Part shown: one piece after another, positions 9,488-18,107 of the stretch | Position numbering within the stretch: position 1 is the first letter of the stretch | Layout of the letters: the number at the start of each line of letters is the position of its first letter | Notes under the pieces: model-generated | Told to the model about the DNA's origin: nothing | Seen by the model: only the letters and a program-made list of their open reading frames with translations | Databases searched by the model: none | Assembly (NCBI RefSeq): GCF_000230995.2 | Contig: NC_019973.1 | Location: 1,750,001 to 1,814,000 of the forward strand | Origin: Mesorhizobium australicum WSM2073 | GTDB taxonomy: Bacteria; Pseudomonadota; Alphaproteobacteria; Rhizobiales; Rhizobiaceae | Direction: 5' to 3' | Length of the DNA stretch: 64,000 nucleotides | Made by a program: the position numbers and the translations under genes

Positions 9488-10552
9488 ATGACCTCGACGA
9501 CATCACCAGCCCAGCCGGCCGAGAAGCATGTCGCCCCCCAGGCCGATCATGGCGATCCGGCCAGGACCCTGATCGGACGCATCGCCGAAGGGCGCGCCTG
9601 GTTGTTCCTCGCCGGTCTGATCATCTGTTTCGAGGTATGGTCGAGGTTCGCCTTCGGCGCGACGTTCGTGCTCAACCCGTTCAACCTGCAATCCATCGCG
9701 ATCTTTGCCATAGCGCCGCTGCTGCTTGCGACCGGACAGACCTTCGTCATCATTTCGGGCGGCATCGATCTGTCGCTGGGGTTCATCATGGGGCTTGCCG
9801 CCGTCGTTGCCGCGCATGCCACCAATATGGCGGGCGCCGCCATTCCCTTGCCGCTGGCCATGCTGGCGGGCATCCTCGCCGCGGTGATCGTCGCCGGCTT
9901 TCCCGGCATCATCAACGGCCTGCTCATCTCGCGCCTCAGGGTGCCGCCGTTCATCGGCACGCTCGGCATGTTCGGCGTCGCGCGCGGCGTTGCCTTCCTG
10001 CTTGCCGGCGGCACGACGGTGCCGGTTCAGAATTCCTGGTTCGCGCTGCTCGGTAATGGCAAGTTCTACGGCGTGCCCTATCTGGTCATGATCGCTGCCG
10101 TGTTCGTCATCGTGATGCATTATCTGCTCAGCCAGACACGGTTCGGCCAGCACAATTATGCCATCGGCGCCAATGTGCAGGCGGCGCGGCGCGCCGGCAT
10201 CGACATCAGGGGCCACATATTGCGGCTCTATGTGCTGTCGGCGATGTGCGCCGGCCTTGGCGGGGCGCTCTACGCGGCGCGCTTCACGGCCGGTGCGGCA
10301 CAAGCCGGCGAGCCGCTGCTGCTCGACAGCGTCGCGGCGGTCGTCATCGGCGGCGCCAGCCTGTTCGGTGGCTCCGGCACCATCCTGGGCACGGTCGCCG
10401 GCGCGCTGGTGATCGCGGTCATCCAGTACGGGCTGGTCTTCGTCAATGTCGAGCCGTTCTGGCAGTTCATCGCCGTTGGCGTCGTCATCATCATTTCCGT
10501 GCTCATAGACCAGGCGCAGCGCCGGTTCAGTGGAGGCCGCCAGGATGAATAG
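9488..10552 (+). CDS. Sugar ABC transporter permease (RbsC-like)
   Basis: 354-aa inner-membrane permease of the CUT2/RbsC family. It has multiple hydrophobic segments and the hallmark ISGGIDLSLG at the start of the transmembrane core. The C-terminal half contains GGASLFGGSG, also characteristic of the family. The N-terminus is a hydrophilic extension of about 40 residues. It follows the binding protein, and its stop overlaps the start of the ATPase gene by 8 bp, indicating translational coupling. Confidence 0.93.
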   Translation: MTSTTSPAQPAEKHVAPQADHGDPARTLIGRIAEGRAWLFLAGLIICFEVWSRFAFGATFVLNPFNLQSIAIFAIAPLLLATGQTFVIISGGIDLSLGFIMGLAAVVAAHATNMAGAAIPLPLAMLAGILAAVIVAGFPGIINGLLISRLRVPPFIGTLGMFGVARGVAFLLAGGTTVPVQNSWFALLGNGKFYGVPYLVMIAAVFVIVMHYLLSQTRFGQHNYAIGANVQAARRAGIDIRGHILRLYVLSAMCAGLGGALYAARFTAGAAQAGEPLLLDSVAAVVIGGASLFGGSGTILGTVAGALVIAVIQYGLVFVNVEPFWQFIAVGVVIIISVLIDQAQRRFSGGRQDE

Positions 10553-11300
10553 CACCGACCAGAACACCCCCTTGCTCGAGGTCCGCAACCTGTCCAAGCA
10601 TTTCGGCGCCGTGCGCGCGCTCAACGATTTCTCCATGGCAGTGCGGCCGGGCGAAGTGGTGGCGCTGGCCGGCGACAATGGTGCCGGCAAGACGACGCTG
10701 ATCAAGGCAATCTCGGGCGTGTTCCAGCCGACAGGCGGCGAAATCCTGCTCAGGGGCCAGCCGGTGGCATTCGCGACGCCGCAAGAGGCGCGCGAAAAAG
10801 GCATCGAGACGATCTACCAGGATCTGGCTCTCGCCGACAATCTGTCGATCGGCGCCAACATTTTCCTTGGCCGCGAACCGATGCGCAAGGCGTTCGGCTT
10901 CCTGCCGATGCTCGACCGCAAGGCCATGGCCGAGGCGGCCAGGGAGACGATGAAGCGGCTGGATTTCCACGTCAGCCGGATGAACGCCCCGGTCAGCAAT
11001 TTCTCCGGCGGCCAACGCCAAGCCGTCGCCATCGGCCGCGCTGTCTACTGGGATGCGCAGATCCTCATCATGGACGAACCGACCGCGGCACTTGGCGTGC
11101 CGGAACAGCGCAAGGTGATCTCGCTCATCCACCAGCTCAAGGCGCAAGGACGCGGCGTGATCTTCATCTCGCACAATCTGCAGGATATCTTCGCGGTCTC
11201 GGACCGCATCGTCGTGCTGCGCCGCGGCGTCCAGGCCGGCGAGCGCAAGATTTCCGAGACCAACCATGACGAGGTCGTCAGGTTGATGGTTGGAGGGTAG
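10545..11300 (+). CDS. Sugar ABC transporter ATP-binding protein, single-domain
   Basis: 251-aa ATPase with Walker A GDNGAGKTT, signature SGGQRQA and Walker B ILIMDEP followed by PTAALGV. RbsA-type partners usually have two fused ATPase domains (about 500 aa); this one has a single domain, like the FrcA/half-size ATPases known in rhizobia. ATG 10545 is chosen because GGAGG lies 8 nt upstream. It overlaps the permease gene end. It energises import of the sugar bound by the 8412-9389 protein. Confidence 0.92.
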   Translation: MNSTDQNTPLLEVRNLSKHFGAVRALNDFSMAVRPGEVVALAGDNGAGKTTLIKAISGVFQPTGGEILLRGQPVAFATPQEAREKGIETIYQDLALADNLSIGANIFLGREPMRKAFGFLPMLDRKAMAEAARETMKRLDFHVSRMNAPVSNFSGGQRQAVAIGRAVYWDAQILIMDEPTAALGVPEQRKVISLIHQLKAQGRGVIFISHNLQDIFAVSDRIVVLRRGVQAGERKISETNHDEVVRLMVGG

Positions 11301-11336
11301 GCCGTCCTGTCGGTGTGATCTTGTTCGAAGAGCGGA

Positions 11337-12113
11337 TCATGGTCTGTTTCTGTTCAATCTGGGCGCAGCCGCCACCAGTGCCTTGCCGATGGCCGATTGC
11401 GGCGCGTCGATGACGGTTCGGGCATCGCCGCTCTCGGCAATCCGCCCGGCATCGAGAAGGATGACGCGGTGGGCGACCGCCCGGACGACGCCAAGATCAT
11501 GCGAAATGAAGAGATAGGCGATCCGTTCCTCGCGCTGCAGGTCCAGCAGGAGATCGAGGATCTGGCCGCGCACCGAGACATCGAGCGCCGACACCGCTTC
11601 GTCAAGCACGATCAGCGACGGCTTGGTGGCGATGGCGCGGGCAATCGCCACACGCTGCCGCTGACCGCCGGAGATTTCATGGATTGCGCGGGGCGCGAGA
11701 TCGGCCGCCAGGCCGACCCGCTCCAGCAAGGCGGCGATGCGGCGCGGGCGCTCCGTGCGCGGGGCGACGCCATGAATGCGCAAGGGGTCATCGAGGACGC
11801 GCGCCACTGTGGCGCGCGGGTTGAAGGCGGCCAGCGGATCCTGGAACACCATTTGCACGCGCGCGCGACGGGCTCGAAGTGCCGAGCCGCCCAGAGCCAG
11901 GAAATCATCGCCTTCGAATTCAATGCGTCCGCCATCCGGCTCGATCAGGCGCAGCACCAACCGCGCGATGGTCGACTTGCCGCTGCCGGAAGGGCCTGCC
12001 AGCGCCAGCGTTTCGCCGGGCTCGATATGAAAGGAGACATCGCTCACCGCAGCAAGGGTCTTGCCGCCGCGACTGTAGCGTTTGGTGAGATTGGACACTG
12101 TCAGCAGGCTCAT
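11337..12113 (-). CDS. Oligopeptide-type ABC transporter ATP-binding protein (DppF/OppF-like)
   Basis: 258-aa ATPase with Walker A GPSGSGKST, signature [13 protein letters not shown] and Walker B LIVLDEAVSALD. It belongs to the peptide/nickel (DppF) group but lacks the C-terminal extension that usually takes these proteins to about 320 aa. It is the last gene of the transporter operon; its ATG overlaps the stop of the DppD-like gene by 4 bp. It powers uptake with the partner ATPase. Confidence 0.9.
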   Translation of the reverse strand: MSLLTVSNLTKRYSRGGKTLAAVSDVSFHIEPGETLALAGPSGSGKSTIARLVLRLIEPDGGRIEFEGDDFLALGGSALRARRARVQMVFQDPLAAFNPRATVARVLDDPLRIHGVAPRTERPRRIAALLERVGLAADLAPRAIHEISGGQRQRVAIARAIATKPSLIVLDEAVSALDVSVRGQILDLLLDLQREERIAYLFISHDLGVVRAVAHRVILLDAGRIAESGDARTVIDAPQSAIGKALVAAAPRLNRNRP

Positions 12114-12991
12114 GCATTCAGCCTGCTTCGGTGCAGCAGCGGCTCGGCGTCGAGGTCGATATGGGCGTCGAGCAGCGCGCGGGTATAGGCTTGCGTCGGG
12201 GCTTCGACAATCTGCTCGGTCTTGCCAAACTCCACCAACTCGCCGTGGCGGAACACGGCGATGCGTTCGGCAAGCTCCGCGGCGAGCGCAATGTCATGGC
12301 TGATGAACAGCAGCGTCATGCCGTCCTCGGCCACAAGCCGTCGAATCAAAGCGACGATCTCGGCCTGCACGATGGTGTCGAGCGCACTGGTCGCCTCGTC
12401 GGCGATCAGCAGTTTCGGCCCGGCGGCAATCGCGGCGGCAATCGCCACGCGCTGCTTCTGGCCGCCGGAAAGCTGATGCGGGAAGGCGTGCAGGGCGGAG
12501 TCGGGGTCGGGCAAGCGGACGCGTTCGAGAAGGGTTTTGGCTTTGGCATATGCCTGGGCCCATGTGAGGCCGAGATGCGTGCGCGCGACTTCGGCGATTT
12601 GTTTGCCGACTGCCATTACCGGATCGAGGCTGGCGGACGGATCCTGGAAGACGAAGCCGATGTCGCGGCCGCCAAGGGAGGCTTGATTGTGACGGTTGAG
12701 AGATAGGCGATCCTTCCCACCCCCCTCTATCCTGCCGGAGGGGGGTGCCTTGGCCCCCAACGTTGGCGGTGATCGCATGAACCAGTCGATACTCCCCTCA
12801 ATCCTGGCGCTCGCCGGCAACAATCCCGCGATCGCCAGCGCCAGCGTGCTCTTGCCCGAACCGCTTTCACCGATGATGGCCAGCCGTTCGCCTGGCTGGA
12901 TATCGAGAATAATATTCTTCAGCGCGGCGACCTCGCTGCCATCACGGCGGTAGGTCACCGTCAGATCTCGGATCGACGCCAGTACCGTCAC
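12110..12991 (-). CDS. Oligopeptide-type ABC transporter ATP-binding protein (DppD-like) with in-frame insertion
   Basis: 293-aa ATPase starting at GTG 12991, whose GTGA overlaps the stop of the upstream permease gene. Walker A is GESGSGKST (41-49), the Q-loop FQDPSASLDP, signature LSGGQKQRVAIAAA, Walker B LLIADEATSALD. Between Walker A and the Q-loop, residues about 69-104 form an insertion rich in Pro, Gly and Arg with no counterpart in the family. Its DNA resembles a dispersed intergenic repeat. The reading frame stays open and all catalytic motifs are intact, so the protein may still work. A much longer open frame upstream is a shadow of the permease gene. Confidence 0.88.
   Translation of the reverse strand: MTVLASIRDLTVTYRRDGSEVAALKNIILDIQPGERLAIIGESGSGKSTLALAIAGLLPASARIEGSIDWFMRSPPTLGAKAPPSGRIEGGGKDRLSLNRHNQASLGGRDIGFVFQDPSASLDPVMAVGKQIAEVARTHLGLTWAQAYAKAKTLLERVRLPDPDSALHAFPHQLSGGQKQRVAIAAAIAAGPKLLIADEATSALDTIVQAEIVALIRRLVAEDGMTLLFISHDIALAAELAERIAVFRHGELVEFGKTEQIVEAPTQAYTRALLDAHIDLDAEPLLHRSRLNA
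12677..12786 (-). repeat. Palindromic repeat-like insertion inside the DppD-like gene
   Basis: About 108 bp (36 codons) between Walker A and the Q-loop. It contains the inverted pair CCCCCCTC...GAGGGGGG around CTATCCTGCCG (12719-12746). The core CCCTCTATCCTGCCG recurs with one change as CCCTCTGTCCTGCCG in the intergenic region at 14850-14865, so it is likely the same repeat family. The length is a multiple of three and no stop codon is introduced. Confidence 0.65.
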
Positions 12992-13818
12992 GACAGGCCC
13001 CTTCGCACGGCCGTCGTCTCGACGATGCCTTCGCCGGCGAGATAGACGCCGAGCACCGTCAGCACCAGCGCAATGCCCGGGACGATCGAGAGGAACGGCG
13101 CGGTGCGCAAGACAGCGCGACCTTCCGCGATCATGCCACCCCAGGTGACCCGGTTGGGGTCGCCAAGACCAAGGAAAGACAGGGCTGCTTCGGTGAGGAT
13201 CGCGGCGGCGACGATCACCGACGACATCGCCAAGATCGGCGGCAAGGCATTGGGCAGCACCTCGCGAAAGGCGATTTCCAGGGGATGCATGCCAATGACA
13301 CGGGCACTGGCGACATAGTCGCGTTCGCGAATGGAGAGGACTTCCGCGCGGGCGACCCGCGCCGGCCCCGTCCAGGTGCCGAGCGCTATTGCGACGACGA
13401 CGACGCCGAGCGAGGGCCCAACCACGCTGACGAAGGCCAGTGCCAGCAGGAAGCCCGGCACGGTCTGGAAAGCATCGGTGACGCGCATCAGCACCTCGTC
13501 GATCAGGCCGCCGGCGAAGCCGGCCAGCGTGCCGATCACCGCGCCGAAAGCGAGTGCCGCGGCCGCCGCGGCCAGACCGACGGCCAGCGAGGTACGGGCG
13601 CCATGAAACAGCTCGGCCAACACGTCCCGGCCGAGCCGGTCGGTGCCGAGCGGCAGCGACCAGTCCTGGAAAGGCGGCAGCAACGCCGCGCCAGCAATGG
13701 CTTGCGGGTCGCCGGGAAACAGCAGCGAGGCCGACAGCGCCATGGCAAAAAGCGCCGCCAGGATGATGGCACCGGCGGCCGCCTCGGGCGTGCGCAGAAA
13801 GCGGCGCAGACGGCTCAT
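12988..13818 (-). CDS. Oligopeptide-type ABC transporter permease (DppC-like)
   Basis: 276-aa permease with an N-terminal membrane segment (about 14-33), the characteristic LGTDRLGRDVLAELFHGAR linker, and the EAA-type loop RAEVLSIRERDYVASARVIG. Together with the DppB-like gene it makes the membrane channel. Start ATG overlaps the upstream gene by 4 bp and its stop overlaps the DppD-like start, so the operon is tightly coupled. Confidence 0.92.
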   Translation of the reverse strand: MSRLRRFLRTPEAAAGAIILAALFAMALSASLLFPGDPQAIAGAALLPPFQDWSLPLGTDRLGRDVLAELFHGARTSLAVGLAAAAAALAFGAVIGTLAGFAGGLIDEVLMRVTDAFQTVPGFLLALAFVSVVGPSLGVVVVAIALGTWTGPARVARAEVLSIRERDYVASARVIGMHPLEIAFREVLPNALPPILAMSSVIVAAAILTEAALSFLGLGDPNRVTWGGMIAEGRAVLRTAPFLSIVPGIALVLTVLGVYLAGEGIVETTAVRRGLS

Positions 13819-14795
13819 GCACCGGCCCCGCTGGCGCCGACGCGCGGGTCAAGGAACGCGTAGGCGATGTCGACGACAAGATTGATGACGATGACCAGGA
13901 CGGCGCTGGTAAGAATGATGCCGAGCAGCAGCGGCGTGTCGCGCGCGGCGACCGCTTCCTGCGCCAGCCGACCAAGGCCGGGCACGGCAAAGACGCTCTC
14001 GATGACGACACTGCCGCCCAGCATCTGCGCCGACTGCAGGCCGAGCATGGTGACCAGCGGCAGCAGCGCATTTCGGGCGACATGAGCAAGCACGATGCGG
14101 CGGCGCGACAACCCCCGGGCGCGGGCGGCCAGCACAAAATCCTGGCGCCAGGCCTCGGCCATGCCGGCGCGCATCATGCGCAGATAAAGCGCCAGATAGA
14201 TGAAACCGAGTGCGCAAACCGGCAGCACCAGATGGATGGCGATGTCGGCGGCGCGGTCGAGACCGGTCTTGTCCGAGGCCAGCGTCTCGACGCCGCCGAT
14301 CGGCAGCCAGCGCAGGTCGACGGCGAAGATCACGATCAGCACCAGGCCGAGCCAGAAGCCGGGCACCGCGTAGAGAGCCAGCGAGGCGACGGAGAGAAAA
14401 CGGTCGCGGAAGCTGCCTGGCCTGGCGCCGGCATAGATGCCGAGCACCGAGCCGAGGCCAAAGGAGAGCGCGGTGGCGCTGACCATCAGGACGAGCGTGG
14501 TCGGCAGGCGCTCGAGGATGACGTCCCGGATCGGCCGGGAAAAAGTGACGGACTGGCCGAGATCGAGATGCAGCAGTGCCCAGAGGTAGTTGGCGAGCCG
14601 CGTCAGCTCCGACTGGTCGAGACCCCAGCGGTGGCGCAACAGCTCGATCATGCCGGCGTCGCCGCCGGTCGAGACGATGTAGGCGTCGACCGCATCGCCG
14701 GGCGCTGCTTCTAGCAAAAGGAAAGTGCCGATGACGACGATCAAAAGCACGAAGATGCTGCCGACGAGGCGACGGCGCAGGAGGACGAGGGTCAT
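13815..14795 (-). CDS. Oligopeptide-type ABC transporter permease (DppB-like)
   Basis: 326-aa permease with an N-terminal membrane anchor (about 8-30), the periplasmic segment APGDAVDAY typical of DppB/OppB proteins, and the EAA loop RMMRAGMAEAWRQDFVLAAR. Four to five further hydrophobic segments follow. It is the second gene of the operon after the substrate-binding protein; a 144-bp gap with a repeat hairpin separates them. Confidence 0.92.
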   Translation of the reverse strand: MTLVLLRRRLVGSIFVLLIVVIGTFLLLEAAPGDAVDAYIVSTGGDAGMIELLRHRWGLDQSELTRLANYLWALLHLDLGQSVTFSRPIRDVILERLPTTLVLMVSATALSFGLGSVLGIYAGARPGSFRDRFLSVASLALYAVPGFWLGLVLIVIFAVDLRWLPIGGVETLASDKTGLDRAADIAIHLVLPVCALGFIYLALYLRMMRAGMAEAWRQDFVLAARARGLSRRRIVLAHVARNALLPLVTMLGLQSAQMLGGSVVIESVFAVPGLGRLAQEAVAARDTPLLLGIILTSAVLVIVINLVVDIAYAFLDPRVGASGAGA

Positions 14796-14849
14796 GCGGA
14801 CCTCGAATGCGCGATAAGGGACATAACGAAATGTCGAGCCCAGGCGCGC

Positions 14850-14889
14850 CCCTCTGTCCTGCCGGACATCTCCCCCTCAAGGAGGGGGA
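14850..14889. repeat. Repeat with hairpin between substrate-binding protein and DppB-like gene
   Basis: CCCTCTGTCCTGCCGGACATC followed by TCCCCCTC-AAG-GAGGGGGA (14871-14889). The first part matches the repeat inserted in the DppD-like gene. The hairpin lies just 3' of the substrate-binding gene (minus strand) and could act as an mRNA 3' stabiliser. Confidence 0.55.
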
Positions 14890-14939
14890 TTGGCTGCTGC
14901 CGACGGCTTTCCTCGCGAATTCTCATCCGCGTGAGTGTG

Positions 14940-16550
14940 TCACGATTCCAAATATGTGTCCGCCCAGTTCGAGACCGCCCAGCGCGGGTTGTTGGCGATG
15001 TTGCTGACCTTGTCACTGGCGACGCTGATAAAACTCCATTCGGCGACGTTGATCAGCGGCAGGTCGGCCGCGACCTGTTTCTGGAACTCCTTGTAGAGGT
15101 CGGTGCGCGCCGTGGTGTCGAGCGTTTCGGAGGCCTTGGTGATCAGGGCGTCGAGCGCGTCATTCTTGTAGCCGCCCTGATTGGAAAACGGCACGCCATC
15201 GGGAATGCCGCTCTGCACCAGGATGGTGGTCGAGATCGCCGGGTCGCCGCGGAAAACCGGCGGACCGACCGCAAGGTCGAAGGCGTGGTCGGTATAGACC
15301 GCCTTGATGTGGGCGGCCGAGTCGTTGTTGACCAGCTGCGCGTCGATGCCTATTGCCGCGAGCGCCTGGCGCAGGTAGTCGCCGAACTGTTTCGTCTCAT
15401 TAAAATAGGGGGCAGGCAAGAGCCTGAGCGAGAAGCGGTTGCCGTCGGCGCCTTTCTTATAACCAGCTTCATCGAGCAGCGCGTTGGCCTTGGCGACGTC
15501 GAAGGCATAGATCGGCACGTCGGCGGTGTAGAATTGCGGATCGTTCTTCGGCACCGGGCCGGTGGCCGTGGCGGCGTAGCCGAGGAACACTGTCTTGACG
15601 ACGAAGTCCTTGTCGATGGCGTGCGCGATGGCCTGGCGCACCTTGAGGTCGGCCAATTCCTTGCGGCGATGGTTGATCTCCACCACGAGCTGGTAGGTCA
15701 GACCCTCATAGCCCTTGGTGATGACCTTCAGGCCGGGAACCTTGGAGATGCGGTCGAGATCGGCCAGCGGCACGGCCGAGAAAGCCGCGAGCTGGATTTC
15801 CTCGGCCTCCAGCGCGGCGGCGGCCGAGGTACGGTCGGGCAGGACCTGATAGATGATCTCGTCAAGATAGGGCTCGTCCTTGCCCCAGTAGTCGGCGTTC
15901 TTCGTCAGCCGGTAATACTGGCCGGCCTTGTACTCGCCGAACTTGAACGGACCCGTACCGATCGGTGCGTTGTTGGCGGGGTTGTCCTCGATCTTGCCGA
16001 CTTCGTAGATGTGCTTCGGCACCACGCTCGACAGCGCCGGCAAGGCGTTGCGGATCAGCTGGAACGGCGTCGGCTTGGCGAATTTGAACACGGCGGTCAG
16101 ATCGTCTGGCGTGTCGACCGTGCTGAGGTCCTTGAACACGGTGCGGCCGAGATTCTGCAGCGGCTTCCATATCTGCAGCGCCGAGAAGGCGACGTCGGCC
16201 GAGGTGAACGGCTTGCCGTCATGCCATTTGACTCCTTCGCGCAGCTTGAAGGTCGCCGAGAGACCGTCGGCGGCACCTTCCCAGCTCACCGCCAGCCGAG
16301 GCGCGAGCCCGTCCTTGCCGTCGAAGGAGGCTTCGGCCAGCGTCTCGACGATCTTGCTGGAGATGAAGAAAACGCCGTTGGAGGCGACGATCGCCGGGTT
16401 GAGATTGCGCGGCTCGGAATCGGCGGCAAGCACGAGCCGTCCGCCCTTCTTTGGCGTCTGCGTCCAGCCCAGGGCCGGCATGGCGGTGGACGCCAGCAGC
16501 ATTGCCGACCCGGTAAGCATGGTGCGTCTGGAAATCGTGAAACCTGACAT
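14940..16550 (-). CDS. Oligopeptide-type ABC transporter substrate-binding protein (Tat signal)
   Basis: 536-aa family 5 extracellular solute-binding protein. The N-terminus has a twin-arginine motif (SRRTMLTGS, residues about 7-15) followed by a hydrophobic stretch, so Tat export is likely. The mature domain has the family landmarks LNPAIVAS, LREGVKWHDGKPFTSADV and GTGPFKF. ATG 16550 is preceded by GAGGAGAGGA. The open frame continues far upstream to 17999 but only as a shadow of the divergent peptidase gene. First gene of the operon; the ligand could be a peptide or another large solute. Its promoter region carries paired CTGGT-N3-ACCAG sites. Confidence 0.92.
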   Translation of the reverse strand: MSGFTISRRTMLTGSAMLLASTAMPALGWTQTPKKGGRLVLAADSEPRNLNPAIVASNGVFFISSKIVETLAEASFDGKDGLAPRLAVSWEGAADGLSATFKLREGVKWHDGKPFTSADVAFSALQIWKPLQNLGRTVFKDLSTVDTPDDLTAVFKFAKPTPFQLIRNALPALSSVVPKHIYEVGKIEDNPANNAPIGTGPFKFGEYKAGQYYRLTKNADYWGKDEPYLDEIIYQVLPDRTSAAAALEAEEIQLAAFSAVPLADLDRISKVPGLKVITKGYEGLTYQLVVEINHRRKELADLKVRQAIAHAIDKDFVVKTVFLGYAATATGPVPKNDPQFYTADVPIYAFDVAKANALLDEAGYKKGADGNRFSLRLLPAPYFNETKQFGDYLRQALAAIGIDAQLVNNDSAAHIKAVYTDHAFDLAVGPPVFRGDPAISTTILVQSGIPDGVPFSNQGGYKNDALDALITKASETLDTTARTDLYKEFQKQVAADLPLINVAEWSFISVASDKVSNIANNPRWAVSNWADTYLES

Positions 16551-16741
16551 GATCGACCTCAATCCTCTCCTCCACCCGACCGGGCGCGACCTCGAACGCC
16601 GGCGCGCGCATCGGCATCCTTGCGGCGGGATTATGGGCCTTGCCGAGGGTTTCGCCAGAGACGGAATTGGCGCATCCCTGCTTGGCTTTGAAATTTCCGT
16701 CCGCTGGACCAGTTTAGCACAAGTCCAGTCAATTCGGCTGG

Positions 16742-16754
16742 CTGGTAGGACCAG
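16742..16754. promoter_or_regulatory. Operator-like palindrome CTGGT-AGG-ACCAG
   Basis: Perfect 5-bp arms with a 3-bp spacer, the size and symmetry of FadR-subfamily GntR operators (TGGT-N3-ACCA). It is one of six such sites in this window, all in intergenic promoter regions. Confidence 0.6.
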
Positions 16755-16817
16755 ATTTCCGGATATGTGAACAAATGACGCTTTGGTGACCGCCCTGGCG
16801 CTGTGTTCGTAAACATT

Positions 16818-16830
16818 CTGGCTGGACCAG
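16818..16830. promoter_or_regulatory. Operator-like palindrome CTGGC-TGG-ACCAG
   Basis: One arm mismatch relative to the consensus CTGGT-N3-ACCAG. It lies 64 bp downstream of the first site in the same divergent promoter region. Confidence 0.5.
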
Positions 16831-16916
16831 AGCGAGAAAAATGGTGCAGATTTGACCGCGAGCCGGCGGATCGGGTGCGAAACAGCGCCGATCCCGGGCA
16901 ATTCTGGGAGAGAGTG

Positions 16917-18107
16917 ATGAACATTGCGCCGGGCAAGAGTGCCGTCAGCAATATCCCGTTCGAGCAGGCCAGGGTCGACCGGCTGATGGAGGAGGCCGGC
17001 ATCGACGTGCTGCTCGCGACCTCCAAGCACAACACGCAGTATCTGCTGGGCGGCTACAAGTTCATCTTCTTCGCCGCCATGGATGCGATCGGCCACAGCC
17101 GCTATTTGCCGATCGTGGTCTACGAGAAGGGCGGTCCGGATCATGCAGCCTATATCGGCAACCGCATGGAAGGCGGCGAGCACCAGAACCACCCGTTCTG
17201 GACGCCGACGCTGCATGCCGCCTGCTGGGGCACCCTCGACGCCGCCAATCTTGCCGTCGAGCATGTCAGGAAGATCGGCAAGGGCGATGCCCGCATCGGT
17301 ATCGAGCCCGGTTTCCTGCCGTCGGACGCCTATGCGCTGATCCGCAAGGCATTGCCCGACGCGAAGCTGATCGATGCGACTGACATGCTGGAACGCATGC
17401 GTGCCATCAAGACCGACGCGGAGTTGGAGAAGCTGCGCACGGCCTCCGAGCTGATCACCGATTCCATGCTGGCGACCATCGCCTGGGCGCGCGAGGGCAC
17501 GACCAAGGCCGAGATGATCGAGCAGATCAGGCGCGAAGAGACCAATCGCGGTGCGCATTTCGAATATTGCCTGCTCACGCTGGGCTCCAGCCACAATCGC
17601 GCCACCTCCCCGCAAGCGTGGAAGAAGGGCGAGGTGCTGTCGATCGATTCCGGCGGCAATTATCACGGTTATATTGGCGATCTCTGCAGGATGGGCATTT
17701 TGGGCGAACCCGATGCCGAGCTCGAGGATCTGCTGGCCGAGGTCGAGACGGTGCAGCAGGCGGCCTTCTCGAAGGTGAAGGCGGGCACGCTTGGCGGCGA
17801 CATGATTTCTCATGCGGAGAGTGTGCTGAAGACATCCAAGGTCGCGCCCTATACGGATTTCTTCGCCCACGGCATGGGCCTGATCACGCATGAGGCGCCG
17901 TTCCTGATGACCAACCATCCAGTGACTTATGAAGGCACCTATGCGGCCAAACCGCTGGAGAAAAACATGGTGCTGTCGGTGGAGACCACCATGCTTCACC
18001 CGACGCGCGGCTTCATCAAGCTGGAGGATACGCTGGCGGTGACCGAGAGCGGGTACGTGATGTTTGGCGATCGGGGCCGGGGATGGAATAGGGGTGGGAC
18101 GGCCTAA
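16917..18107 (+). CDS. M24 family metallopeptidase (Xaa-Pro peptidase-like)
   Basis: 396-aa protein with the pita-bread peptidase fold. The five metal ligands of an active M24 enzyme are all present: D244, D255, H318, E356 and E370. The N-terminal creatinase-like domain covers about residues 15-160. ATG 16917 follows GGGAGAG. It is divergent from an oligopeptide-type transporter and shares its promoter region, so it probably hydrolyses the imported peptide or amide. Creatinase/ectoine-hydrolase-type activity cannot be excluded from sequence alone. No signal peptide is seen, so it is cytoplasmic. Confidence 0.9.
   Translation: MNIAPGKSAVSNIPFEQARVDRLMEEAGIDVLLATSKHNTQYLLGGYKFIFFAAMDAIGHSRYLPIVVYEKGGPDHAAYIGNRMEGGEHQNHPFWTPTLHAACWGTLDAANLAVEHVRKIGKGDARIGIEPGFLPSDAYALIRKALPDAKLIDATDMLERMRAIKTDAELEKLRTASELITDSMLATIAWAREGTTKAEMIEQIRREETNRGAHFEYCLLTLGSSHNRATSPQAWKKGEVLSIDSGGNYHGYIGDLCRMGILGEPDAELEDLLAEVETVQQAAFSKVKAGTLGGDMISHAESVLKTSKVAPYTDFFAHGMGLITHEAPFLMTNHPVTYEGTYAAKPLEKNMVLSVETTMLHPTRGFIKLEDTLAVTESGYVMFGDRGRGWNRGGTA

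Larger units (their letters stand above)
16551..16916. promoter_or_regulatory. Divergent promoter region, transporter / M24 peptidase
   Basis: 366 bp with no convincing gene between divergent genes. It holds two palindromic sites of the CTGGT-N3-ACCAG type (16742-16754, 16818-16830) and a lone half-site GGACCAG at 16706-16712. GGGAGAG just before 16917 is the peptidase ribosome-binding site. Confidence 0.6.

Noticed and set aside
13285..13863. Plus-strand frame of 192 residues rich in Arg, Gly and Gln
   Set aside because: Antisense shadow of the DppC-like permease; composition is typical of G+C-rich reverse frames and there is no ribosome-binding site.
12110..14137. A 675-residue open frame on the minus strand
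   Set aside because: Its first 380 residues are an out-of-frame shadow of the two permease genes. The ATPase begins at GTG 12991, overlapping the permease stop.
14940..17999. A single 1019-residue open frame on the minus strand
   Set aside because: Only the part from 16550 down matches a solute-binding protein with a Tat signal. The upstream part is the reverse-strand shadow of the M24 peptidase gene.
16917..18107. Creatinase
   Set aside because: The fold is shared, but all five M24 metal ligands are present, as in metallopeptidases; creatinase lacks the metal site.
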